DNA of 64,000 nucleotides from Roseitalea porphyridii (GTDB lineage: Bacteria; Pseudomonadota; Alphaproteobacteria; Rhizobiales; Rhizobiaceae). The stretch lies in NCBI RefSeq assembly GCF_004331955.1, contig NZ_CP036532.1, positions 1,984,001-2,048,000 on the forward strand, written 5' to 3'. The number at the start of each line of letters is the position of its first letter. Within the stretch, counting starts at the first letter, position 1. The translations under genes were made by a program, and so were the position numbers. Below the pieces are notes generated by a model that ran no database searches, was not told the origin of the DNA, and saw only the letters and a list, made by a program, of their open reading frames with translations. Shown here piece after piece: positions 1 to 8,000 of the stretch.

Positions 1-764
1 CCGCTGAAATTGGCGATGAAGACGGTCGCCCGCGCGTCCTTTTCCAGCGTCAGCTTGAGGCTCGAAAGATGGGTCGCGGCCGCGCCCTGCTCCTGCACGA
101 TGATCCAGGTCACGTCGGCGCCTTCGCGCACGGTCAGCTCGGTCATGTTCGACGCCAGCACCGGTTCGCCCGTGCCCACGTGGCGGTCGATGACCGTCGC
201 TTTCGCGCCGGCGCCCGCTGAAACGATGTTGCGCGTGTGCACCTGCCCGCCATTGTGGGCCGTCTGGATCTCGATCGGCCGGTCGACGCTCGCGCCGTCG
301 GCGATCGTCAGCCGCAGCCCGTCCGAGACGAACGCGGTGTTGATCAGCGCAACAGCATCGTCCGGGTCCGGCTCGTCCAGCGCAATGCCGCCGACATCGG
401 CGCGCAGGCCATCGGCCACCGCCTCGTGCTGGACACCGTCGATGTCGACGCGCTCGGCAAGTTCGCCATCGACGAAAACGAACCGATGCGCCCCTTCGAG
501 CAGCGAAGGCACGGTCGCCGCGCTCCCCTCGGTCTGTGCGTCCGGCACCTCGGCGAGAAGCCGCCGAAGATCGGTGTAGTGCCAGGCCTCGATCCGGCGC
601 GTCGGCAAGCGGTGCCGCTTGAGCGTCTGCATCGCGCGATCGCGCGCCATCACCGCATCGGCGTTGCCGGGCAGATGGCCGCTGCGCTCACCGAACAGCG
701 CGACGAGCGCGCTTTCGGCCGTGGTCAGCGGCGTGTCGGGCTTGGGAACGGGTTTGGCGACCAT
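1..764 (-). CDS. sufD: SufD, Fe-S cluster assembly scaffold subunit (partial, cut by window edge)
   Basis: This is the N-terminal part of SufD (about 254 residues visible), which forms the SufBC2D scaffold for building Fe-S clusters in the cytoplasm. I read it directly from the reverse strand: ATG at 764-762, then an open frame to the window edge. A conserved stretch resembling TRRIEAWHYTDL lies near residue 60, and a beta-helix-like region begins later, as expected for SufD. Its ATG overlaps the sufC stop codon in an ATGA arrangement, so the two are translationally coupled. The C-terminal part lies outside the window, so this is a truncation by the edge and not a broken gene. Confidence 0.9.
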   Translation of the reverse strand, partial: MVAKPVPKPDTPLTTAESALVALFGERSGHLPGNADAVMARDRAMQTLKRHRLPTRRIEAWHYTDLRRLLAEVPDAQTEGSAATVPSLLEGAHRFVFVDGELAERVDIDGVQHEAVADGLRADVGGIALDEPDPDDAVALINTAFVSDGLRLTIADGASVDRPIEIQTAHNGGQVHTRNIVSAGAGAKATVIDRHVGTGEPVLASNMTELTVREGADVTWIIVQEQGAAATHLSSLKLTLEKDARATVFIANFS

Positions 765-1519
765 CAGGCGGCCTCCGCAACGATGTCGGCATAGCCCTTG
801 GCTTCCAGTTCCTCGGCGAGCGTCTTGTCACCGGTGCGCACGATGCGGCCGCGCGAGAGCACGTGCACCGTGTCGGGGACGATGTAGTCGAGCAGGCGCT
901 GATAGTGGGTGATGACCACCATGGCGCGCTCGGGCGAGCGCAGCGCATTGACGCCGTCGGCGACGATGCGCAGCGCGTCGATATCGAGGCCCGAATCGGT
1001 CTCGTCGAGCACGCACAGCTTCGGCTCGAGCAGCTTCATCTGCAGGATTTCCGAGCGCTTCTTCTCGCCGCCCGAAAAGCCGACATTGAGCGGGCGCTTG
1101 AGCATTTCCATCTCGATGTCGAGCGTGCCGGCGGCCTCGCGCACCTTCTTGATGAAGTCGGGCGTTGTCAGTTCCTCCTGCCCGCGCGCCTTGCGCTGCT
1201 CGTTCAGCGCCACCTTGAGGAACTGCATGGTGGCGACGCCCGGTATCTCCAGCGGATACTGGAAAGCAAGGAAGATGCCGCTGGCGGCGCGCTCGGCCGG
1301 GTCCATCTCGAGGATCGATTCCCCGTTGTAGAGGATTTCGCCCTCGGTGACCTCGTAGTCCTCGCGCCCGGCAAGGACGTAGGAGAGCGTCGACTTGCCC
1401 GAACCGTTCGGCCCCATGATGGCAGCGACCTCGCCCGCCTTCACGGTCAGGTTCAACCCCTTGATGATCTCGGTGCCGTCCTCGGCGATCCGTGCGTGCA
1501 GGTTCCTGATTTCAAGCAT
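764..1519 (-). CDS. sufC: SufC, Fe-S assembly ATPase
   Basis: SufC is the ABC-type ATPase that drives the SufBCD scaffold. The 251-residue length is normal. Walker A (GPNGSGKS) is at about residues 36-43, the signature FSGGEKKR at 148-155, and the Walker B end (CVLDE) at about 169-173, followed by the usual TDSGLD stretch. The start is an ATG at 1519-1517. It lies downstream of sufB but is separated from it by about 1.4 kb holding three small membrane-protein genes and a GIY-YIG unit, an unusual interruption for this cluster. The 124 bp just upstream (1520-1643) show no gene. Confidence 0.96.
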   Translation of the reverse strand: MLEIRNLHARIAEDGTEIIKGLNLTVKAGEVAAIMGPNGSGKSTLSYVLAGREDYEVTEGEILYNGESILEMDPAERAASGIFLAFQYPLEIPGVATMQFLKVALNEQRKARGQEELTTPDFIKKVREAAGTLDIEMEMLKRPLNVGFSGGEKKRSEILQMKLLEPKLCVLDETDSGLDIDALRIVADGVNALRSPERAMVVITHYQRLLDYIVPDTVHVLSRGRIVRTGDKTLAEELEAKGYADIVAEAA

Positions 1520-1642
1520 CTTTCCCTCTATGCGTCATTGCGGGGCAAATCGCCCCCTTGTGCGTTTTCCGTGCCGCCGGTCTATCTCCAATACGGCACC
1601 GTTCTCATTCCATCTTCGTTTCGAGTTGGCGGCACTCTGCTC

Positions 1643-1680
1643 GTCATTCCGGGGCCGCGCAGCGGAACCCGGAATCCAGA
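1643..1680 (+). repeat. REP-like hairpin, left copy of 38-bp inverted repeat around the GIY-YIG gene
   Basis: This 38-bp segment starts GTCATTCCGGGG and ends CCCGGAATCCAGA. It is repeated in inverse orientation at 2049-2086 with a single mismatch. Each copy can itself fold, because TTCCGGG pairs with CCCGGAA. The stop codon of the GIY-YIG reading frame (TGA at 1646-1644) is supplied by this repeat. Confidence 0.9.
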
Positions 1681-2021
1681 CCGCCTTCCCTCGCCTTCTC
1701 GCCGCGATCGCGGATCGCGTCCGATGGATTGTCTCGTGCGTAGCAACTCTCCAGCAAGTCCGACCAATCGGGGTTGAAGCCCTCGATCAGGTAGAGTTTC
1801 CATGCCCGCCGCCACTTCTTCAGTTCCTTCTCCCTGGCTATCGCCTCAACGATGTTGTCGTGCCGTTCGTACCAGACCAGTGTCGTGCAGCCGTACCGGC
1901 GCGAAAATCCCGGTGTCAGACCATCCCTGTGTTCCTGCGCACGTCCCTGAAGATCACTCGTCACGCCGGTATAGATGGTCCCGTTGCGCTTCGACGCCAT
2001 GATGTAGACCCAACCGGACAA
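1644..2021 (-). CDS. Small GIY-YIG family endonuclease
   Basis: This 125-residue protein has a single GIY-YIG nuclease fold at about residues 3-85. The paired motifs appear as VYI (5-7) and YTG (17-19). R27, H31 and E59 are plausible catalytic or metal-site residues, and NPDW lies further on. Family members cut DNA, but the role of stand-alone small ones is generally unknown. The start is a TTG at 2021, preceded by GAGAG; no better start lies before the domain. About 40 C-terminal residues run out of the domain into the left inverted repeat, which provides the stop. The gene is enclosed by 38-bp inverted repeats and lies inside the suf cluster, which suggests an inserted mobile unit. It is not related in function to Fe-S assembly as far as I can see. 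Confidence 0.8.
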   Translation of the reverse strand: MSGWVYIMASKRNGTIYTGVTSDLQGRAQEHRDGLTPGFSRRYGCTTLVWYERHDNIVEAIAREKELKKWRRAWKLYLIEGFNPDWSDLLESCYARDNPSDAIRDRGEKAREGGLDSGFRCAAPE

Positions 2022-2048
2022 TCGCGTCTCTCACTCCCATTTCTCGCC

Positions 2049-2086
2049 TCTGGTTTCCGGGTTCCGCTGCGCGGCCCCGGAATGAC
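2049..2086 (-). repeat. REP-like hairpin, right copy of 38-bp inverted repeat
   Basis: This segment is the reverse complement of 1643-1680, with 37 of 38 bases identical by eye (the difference is T versus A in the GGAATCC/GGAAACC part). The two copies are separated by 368 bp that contain almost all of the GIY-YIG gene and its start region, giving a 444-bp unit. Confidence 0.9.
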
Positions 2087-2092
2087 GGCAAA

Positions 2093-2293
2093 TCAGTCTC
2101 CTTTCGACCTGAACAGCCCGCGGACTGCAAAGCTCACGGCGGCGATCCCGCCCAGGATGCCCGCCGATGTGTAGGGCGAGCCGAACGGCGCCCAGAAATA
2201 GCCGATCGCCGTGGCGATCAGGATCGACGCGGCACCGGCCAGGCGGATCGTGCCCGTCAGAGCGCGGCCATCGCGACGCTCGTCCTCCATCAC
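2093..2293 (-). CDS. Small two-helix membrane protein
   Basis: This 66-residue protein has a short charged N-terminus (MMEDERRDGR), then two hydrophobic stretches at about residues 17-34 and 42-60, and ends with basic residues. I do not recognise a named family. Its ATG overlaps the end of the upstream DoxX-like gene (2290-2293), so it is probably translated from the same message as sufB and the two genes between. Codon use looks like that of its neighbours. The role is unknown. Confidence 0.65.
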   Translation of the reverse strand: MMEDERRDGRALTGTIRLAGAASILIATAIGYFWAPFGSPYTSAGILGGIAAVSFAVRGLFRSKGD

Positions 2294-2730
2294 GCCCTGC
2301 TCCGGTCCAGGACGGCCGCGCCCGCAATTGCGAGCAGGCCCGCCATGATCCCCGCATTCTTGGAGAAGAGCTGGAACTGGATCGCCGCTTCTTCTCCCTG
2401 CAGCACCCAGAACGGGTGCAGATACCAGTTGACCACCGCGACGTAAGCGATCAGGCCGAACGCCGCCGGAACGATCAGGCGCCCGATGATCAATGCGGCG
2501 CCGCCCGCCGTCTGCAATGCCATTGCCGCATAGACCAGCGGCGCCGGCTGGCCGAACCCGGCCCTCGACAGCATGCCGGCCATGTAGCCGGTCGCGGCCA
2601 ACTTCAGGACGGCGGAGCCCACGAAGAAGACGCCGAACGCGATCCGGGCGATGGCGATCAGCACCGATGCGGCCGGTTCGCGGCGCACGGCTTCGGAGCG
2701 ATCAACGCGGTCCGCGCTTCTCATCCTCAC
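2290..2730 (-). CDS. DoxX-like membrane protein
   Basis: This 146-residue protein has four predicted membrane segments, the pattern of the DoxX family. The first follows an N-terminal arm rich in charge, with the motif ARIAFGVFFVGSAVLKL at about residues 28-44. DoxX-like proteins are integral membrane proteins of mostly unknown function, some linked to redox or sulfur metabolism. The start is GTG at 2730, which overlaps the stop codon of the preceding 54-residue gene (GTGA), and the end overlaps the next small gene. This coupling indicates one transcription unit downstream of sufB. Confidence 0.75.
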   Translation of the reverse strand: MRMRSADRVDRSEAVRREPAASVLIAIARIAFGVFFVGSAVLKLAATGYMAGMLSRAGFGQPAPLVYAAMALQTAGGAALIIGRLIVPAAFGLIAYVAVVNWYLHPFWVLQGEEAAIQFQLFSKNAGIMAGLLAIAGAAVLDRSRA

Positions 2731-2891
2731 AGCCCCAACGCGCCCCGGACACCGGGCAGAAGCGTGGCGGCCACGATGCCGACGATCACGCCGACGAGAA
2801 TCCGCCGGTTCCGGCCGCCAAGGGAAGGCGCCAGCGCCGCGACCGCACCGCAGATTGCGCCGTACCAGACAATGGCGGTTGCATCGAACAT
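2727..2891 (-). CDS. Very small membrane protein (54 residues)
   Basis: Read from the reverse strand, an ATG at 2891-2889 opens a 54-residue frame ending in TGA at 2729-2727. The protein begins MFDATAIVWYGAICGAVAAL and has two hydrophobic segments separated by a short GGRNRR turn. Support is modest but consistent: it sits 34 bp after sufB on the same strand, it overlaps the DoxX-like start by four bases (GTGA), and the composition is that of a membrane protein. I do not recognise a family. Confidence 0.6.
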   Translation of the reverse strand: MFDATAIVWYGAICGAVAALAPSLGGRNRRILVGVIVGIVAATLLPGVRGALGL

Positions 2892-2925
2892 GGCTGCTCC
2901 CGAACCGTCGCCCGAACGGTCGTCG

Positions 2926-4395
<1,470 letters not shown>

Positions 4396-4470
4396 GGGTG
4401 CTCTCCTTCAACCGACATCATGGGGACCGTCTTGCCGCAGCCTCCCTATTGGTTCTAGGTCATAGCGCAG

Positions 4471-4487
4471 TTTTGAAAAGTTCTAAA
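4471..4487 (-). promoter_or_regulatory. Candidate Irr iron control element (ICE) upstream of sufB
   Basis: The 17 bases TTTTGAAAAGTTCTAAA match the palindromic ICE consensus TTTAGAA-N3-TTCTAAA, which I recall for the rhizobial regulator Irr, at 13 of 14 defined positions. It lies 76-92 bp before the sufB ATG in the gap after the desulfurase gene. Irr control of suf genes is known in rhizobia, so location and match agree. No irr gene is in the window. Confidence 0.7.
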
Positions 4488-4554
4488 GATGTAAAATCTG
4501 ACATTTTCCAGCAACTTTTCGCAGATGGGCGCGCCGATGCCCGAAATCAAGCCA

Positions 4555-5697
4555 TCACGCGGCCCGCATGCGCCCCACGATCGGCGATATCGCTTCAAGC
4601 AGCGCGGACAATTCGTCCCACCCCGTGCCGACGCCGAACGACACGCGAATGGCGCCCTCCTCGCCCGGCACGCCCATCGCGTCGAGCACATGGCTGCGGC
4701 CGACCTTGCCCGAAGAGCAGGCCGAACCGGAGGAGACCGCAAAGCCGGCAAGGTCCAGTCCGATCGCCAGCGTCTCCGCCTTCACGCCCGGAACGGTGAA
4801 GAAGGTCGTGTTGGAAAGGCGCGCCACGCCGGCTCCATGGATCGCGATGTCGGGCACGTGCTCGCGCAGGCCGGCTTCGAACCGGTCGCGAAGCTGATCG
4901 AGTTCGGCGAACGCGGCCAGTTCCGCATGGGCGGTCTCGGCCGCGGCACCGAACCCCGCGACCAGCGCAGGCGCCTCAGTGCCGCCGCGATGGCCGCGCT
5001 CCTGACCGCCGCCCCTGATCAGCGGCATCGGCATCATCAGGTCCGAGGCCGCCGCCATCGCGCCGATGCCCTTCGGCCCGCCGATCTTGTGCGAAGAAAG
5101 GATCAGGAAATCGGCGCAACCATTTGACAGATCGAGCGGAATGCGCCCAAACGCCTGCACGGCGTCGAGAACGAGCACACCACCGGCCTTACGGACCACG
5201 TCCCTGATCCGCTCGACCGGCTGGATGACGCCGGTCTCGTTGTTGGCCCAATGCATGGCGACCAGCGGCAGGCCGGACGACGCGTCATGACCGGCAAGCG
5301 CCGACTCCAGTTCCACCAGGTCGGCGATGCCATCACGATCCACGCCGATGCGCGTGACCCGGTCGGCCGGAAAACGTCCGCCGGCAAGCAGGCAAGGATG
5401 ATCGGCCGCGCAGACATAAAGGTGCCCCATGGCGAGCGGCGAGCGGCCCATGGTCCAGTCCGGCGTCAACAGCGTTGCCGCCGCCTCGGTCGCCCCCGAA
5501 GTGAAGACGATGTGGTCCGGATCGGTGCCGACGCACGCGGCGACCTGGCGCCGGCCCTTCTGCACGATCGCGCGCAGCGCCCGGCCGCTGGCATGCACCG
5601 ATGACGCGTTGCCCTCGGCGTCGAGCGCGGCGACCATGGCGGCGCGCGCTTCGGCGCGAAGCGGAGCGGATGCGTTGTGGTCGAGATAGTGGCTCAT
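4555..5697 (-). CDS. Cysteine desulfurase (NifS/IscS type)
   Basis: This PLP enzyme removes sulfur from cysteine and passes it as persulfide to the SUF scaffold. I chose the ATG at 5697 (MSHYLDHNAS), giving 380 residues; the 28 residues upstream in the open frame do not look like the family. The PLP lysine is K204 in SSHKIGGPKG, and the persulfide cysteine is C327 in SGSACSSGK, the loop type of group I (NifS/IscS) enzymes. It is first in the minus-strand suf order, ahead of sufB. Whether it is named iscS, nifS2 or sufS2 cannot be settled here, because a second sufS may lie beyond the left edge. Confidence 0.92.
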   Translation of the reverse strand: MSHYLDHNASAPLRAEARAAMVAALDAEGNASSVHASGRALRAIVQKGRRQVAACVGTDPDHIVFTSGATEAAATLLTPDWTMGRSPLAMGHLYVCAADHPCLLAGGRFPADRVTRIGVDRDGIADLVELESALAGHDASSGLPLVAMHWANNETGVIQPVERIRDVVRKAGGVLVLDAVQAFGRIPLDLSNGCADFLILSSHKIGGPKGIGAMAAASDLMMPMPLIRGGGQERGHRGGTEAPALVAGFGAAAETAHAELAAFAELDQLRDRFEAGLREHVPDIAIHGAGVARLSNTTFFTVPGVKAETLAIGLDLAGFAVSSGSACSSGKVGRSHVLDAMGVPGEEGAIRVSFGVGTGWDELSALLEAISPIVGRMRAA

Positions 5698-5774
5698 CGA
5701 TCGCCGGCCGGTCGGCCGTCCGTGCGGGATTTTCTTGATATTTCGGGCGCGATGGTCATATGACGGCCTCCGCG

Positions 5775-5802
5775 CTTGCATTCAAGTTTTTCACGCCTTG
5801 AA
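5775..5802. promoter_or_regulatory. CTTG/CAAG inverted-repeat cluster between divergent genes
   Basis: In the 184-bp divergent gap between the desulfurase and the hydrolase there is CTTGCATTCAAG (5775-5786), with CTTG/CAAG arms, followed by CTTGAA (5797-5802), which pairs with TTCAAG (5781-5786). This could be an operator, but no regulator is assigned. Confidence 0.3.
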
Positions 5803-5881
5803 CCGGCCGCCAGGCACGCATCCGATCGACCGGCCGAGGCCGAAGGATGCGCAGGCCGTTCCGTTGCGCCAAGGAGGGCAT

Positions 5882-6562
5882 ATGCCAGAAGTCATTTTCA
5901 ACGGTCCGGCCGGACGCCTCGAGGGCCGCTACCAGCCCGCCGCCGACAAGACCGCTCCGATTGCGATGATCCTGCATCCGCACCCGCAGTTCGGCGGCAC
6001 GATGAACAATCCGATCATCTACAACCTGTTCTACATGTTCCAGAAGCGCGGCTTCACGGCCCTGCGCTTCAACTTCCGCTCGATCGGGCGCAGCCAGGGC
6101 GAGTTCGACCACGGCGTCGGCGAACTGTCGGACGCGGCGAGCGCGCTCGACTGGGTGCAGTCGCTGCATCCGGAATCGAAGAGCTGCTGGATCGCCGGCT
6201 ATTCGTTCGGCGCCTGGATCGGCATGCAGCTTCTGATGCGCCGGCCCGAGATCGAGGGGTTCATGTCGATCGCGCCGCAGCCGAACACGTATGATTTCTC
6301 GTTCTTGGCGCCCTGCCCCTCCTCGGGGCTGATCATTCACGGCAGTCAGGACAAGGTGGCGCCGCCCGATGCCGTTCAGGGCCTGGTCGACAAGCTGCAC
6401 ACCCAGAAGGGCATCCTGATCACCCAGAAGACCATCGAGGGGGCCAACCACTTCTTCACCGGGCACGAACAGACCCTGCTCGACGAATGCGCCGACTATC
6501 TCGACGCGCGCATGCGTGGCGAACTGGTGCCCGACAACGTCAAGAAGCTCGCCGGGCGGTAA
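5882..6562 (+). CDS. Alpha/beta hydrolase (COG2945-like)
   Basis: This 226-residue cytoplasmic alpha/beta hydrolase begins MPEVIFNGPAGRLEG. The nucleophile motif is GYSFGAW, an early loop HPHPQFGGTMNN may form the oxyanion hole, and the likely catalytic histidine is in GANHFF near the end. The start at 5882 follows a strong AAGGAGG. Members are small serine hydrolases of uncertain substrate. It is divergent from the desulfurase and lies 99 bp before tyrS on the same strand. Confidence 0.85.
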   Translation: MPEVIFNGPAGRLEGRYQPAADKTAPIAMILHPHPQFGGTMNNPIIYNLFYMFQKRGFTALRFNFRSIGRSQGEFDHGVGELSDAASALDWVQSLHPESKSCWIAGYSFGAWIGMQLLMRRPEIEGFMSIAPQPNTYDFSFLAPCPSSGLIIHGSQDKVAPPDAVQGLVDKLHTQKGILITQKTIEGANHFFTGHEQTLLDECADYLDARMRGELVPDNVKKLAGR

Positions 6563-6661
6563 GGCGACCACCAGCGCCGCGCCGGACGGCCCTGCAGGCC
6601 TGCGCCCATGCCGGGCGCGCCCTCTTTTCACGACAAGCGACCGATCAGCAACGAGACAGCC

Positions 6662-7912
6662 ATGTCCGCCTTCAAGTCCGACTTCCTCAACGTTCTCAGC
6701 GAACGGGGCCTCGTCCACCAGATTTCCGATCCCGAGGGCCTCGACGCAAGGTGCATGGAAGGGCCGATCACCGGCTATGTCGGCTACGACGCGACGGCGA
6801 CCAGCCTGCACATCGGCAATCTGATCACGGTGACCCTGCTCTACTGGCTGCAGGAGACCGGTCACCGGCCGATCACGCTGATGGGCGGCGGCACCTCGAT
6901 GGTCGGCGACCCGTCCTTCCGCGACGATCAGCGCCAATTGCTGACGCCCGAGAAGATCGACGAGAACATCGCCGGCATCAAGCGCGTGTTCGGCCGGATC
7001 CTGCGCTACGACGACAGCCCCACCGGCGCGATGATGATCAACAATGCCGACTGGCTGATGAAGCTGAACTATGTCGACTTCCTGCGCGAGGTGGGCCGGC
7101 ATTTCTCGGTCAATCGCATGTTGACCTTCGATTCGGTCAAGCTGCGGCTCGACCGCGAGCAGTCGCTGTCCTTCCTCGAATTCAACTACATGATCATGCA
7201 GGGCTACGACTTCGTCGAGCTCAGCCGCCGCTATGACTGCATCCTGCAGATGGGCGGCTCCGACCAGTGGGGCAACATCGTCAACGGCCTCGACCTGTCG
7301 CACAAGATGGGCGGCCCGCAGCTCTACGCGCTGACGACGCCGCTGCTGACCACCGCCTCGGGCGCCAAGATGGGCAAGACGGCGCAGGGCGCGGTCTGGC
7401 TGAACGGCGACCTCTTCAGCCCCTACGATTTCTGGCAGTATTTCCGGAACACCGAGGACGCCGATGTCGAGCGCTTCCTGAAGATCTTCACGCGCCTGCC
7501 GCTCGACGAGATCGCAAGGCTGGCCCGGCTGAAGGACACCGAGATCAACGAGGCCAAGAAGGTGCTGGCGACCGAGGCGACGGCCGTCGTGCATGACCGC
7601 CAGGCCGCCGAGGAAGCCGCCGAGACCGCGCGCAAGACCTTCGAGGAAGGCGCACTGTCGGACAATCTGCCGACGATCGAAATCCCGAAGGGCGAACTCG
7701 ACGCCGGCACGGGCCTGCTGACGCTTCTGGTCTCCGCCGGCCTCGCAGGCTCCAATGGCGAGGCACGCCGGCACGTCAAGGGCGGCGCCGTGCGCGTCAA
7801 TGACGGCCCGGTCGGCGACGAGCGGATGACGGTCGACGCCGGCCATCTCGCCGACGGCGTGATCAAGCTGTCGCTCGGCAAGAAGAAGCATGTGCTCGTC
7901 AAGCCGGTGTGA
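6662..7912 (+). CDS. tyrS: Tyrosyl-tRNA synthetase
   Basis: TyrS charges tRNA-Tyr in the cytoplasm. I chose the ATG at 6662 ([12 protein letters not shown]), giving 416 residues, the usual bacterial length; an in-frame ATG at 6608 would add 18 unconserved residues. Class I signatures are present: HIGN in place of HIGH, the KMGKT loop for KMSKS (a normal variant in this family), and an S4 RNA-binding domain at the C-terminus (about residues 350-416). It converges on the AsmA-like gene, with a strong hairpin between them. Confidence 0.97.
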   Translation: MSAFKSDFLNVLSERGLVHQISDPEGLDARCMEGPITGYVGYDATATSLHIGNLITVTLLYWLQETGHRPITLMGGGTSMVGDPSFRDDQRQLLTPEKIDENIAGIKRVFGRILRYDDSPTGAMMINNADWLMKLNYVDFLREVGRHFSVNRMLTFDSVKLRLDREQSLSFLEFNYMIMQGYDFVELSRRYDCILQMGGSDQWGNIVNGLDLSHKMGGPQLYALTTPLLTTASGAKMGKTAQGAVWLNGDLFSPYDFWQYFRNTEDADVERFLKIFTRLPLDEIARLARLKDTEINEAKKVLATEATAVVHDRQAAEEAAETARKTFEEGALSDNLPTIEIPKGELDAGTGLLTLLVSAGLAGSNGEARRHVKGGAVRVNDGPVGDERMTVDAGHLADGVIKLSLGKKKHVLVKPV

Positions 7913-7956
7913 CGGCAGCGCCGGCCCCAAATCTTGCCTTCGAGCGCTGCCGACTG

Positions 7957-7987
7957 CGTCATTCCGGAACCTGATTCCGGAATGACG
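7957..7987. repeat. REP-like perfect hairpin, also a likely two-way terminator
   Basis: A perfect 13-bp stem (CGTCATTCCGGAA paired with TTCCGGAATGACG) closes a CCTGA loop. It sits between the convergent ends of tyrS and the AsmA-like gene. The GTCATTCCGG head is the same as in the repeats around the GIY-YIG gene and near 24.2 kb. No U-run follows, so termination is only inferred. Confidence 0.75.
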
Positions 7988-8000
7988 TTGCCACGTTCGC

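Noticed and set aside
1-764. sufD as a broken gene
   Set aside because: The frame is open to the window edge and the N-terminal part is intact; only the window cuts it.
6662-7912. Altered KMSKS motif in TyrS as a sign of lost function
   Set aside because: KMGKT and KFGKT are normal in bacterial TyrS.
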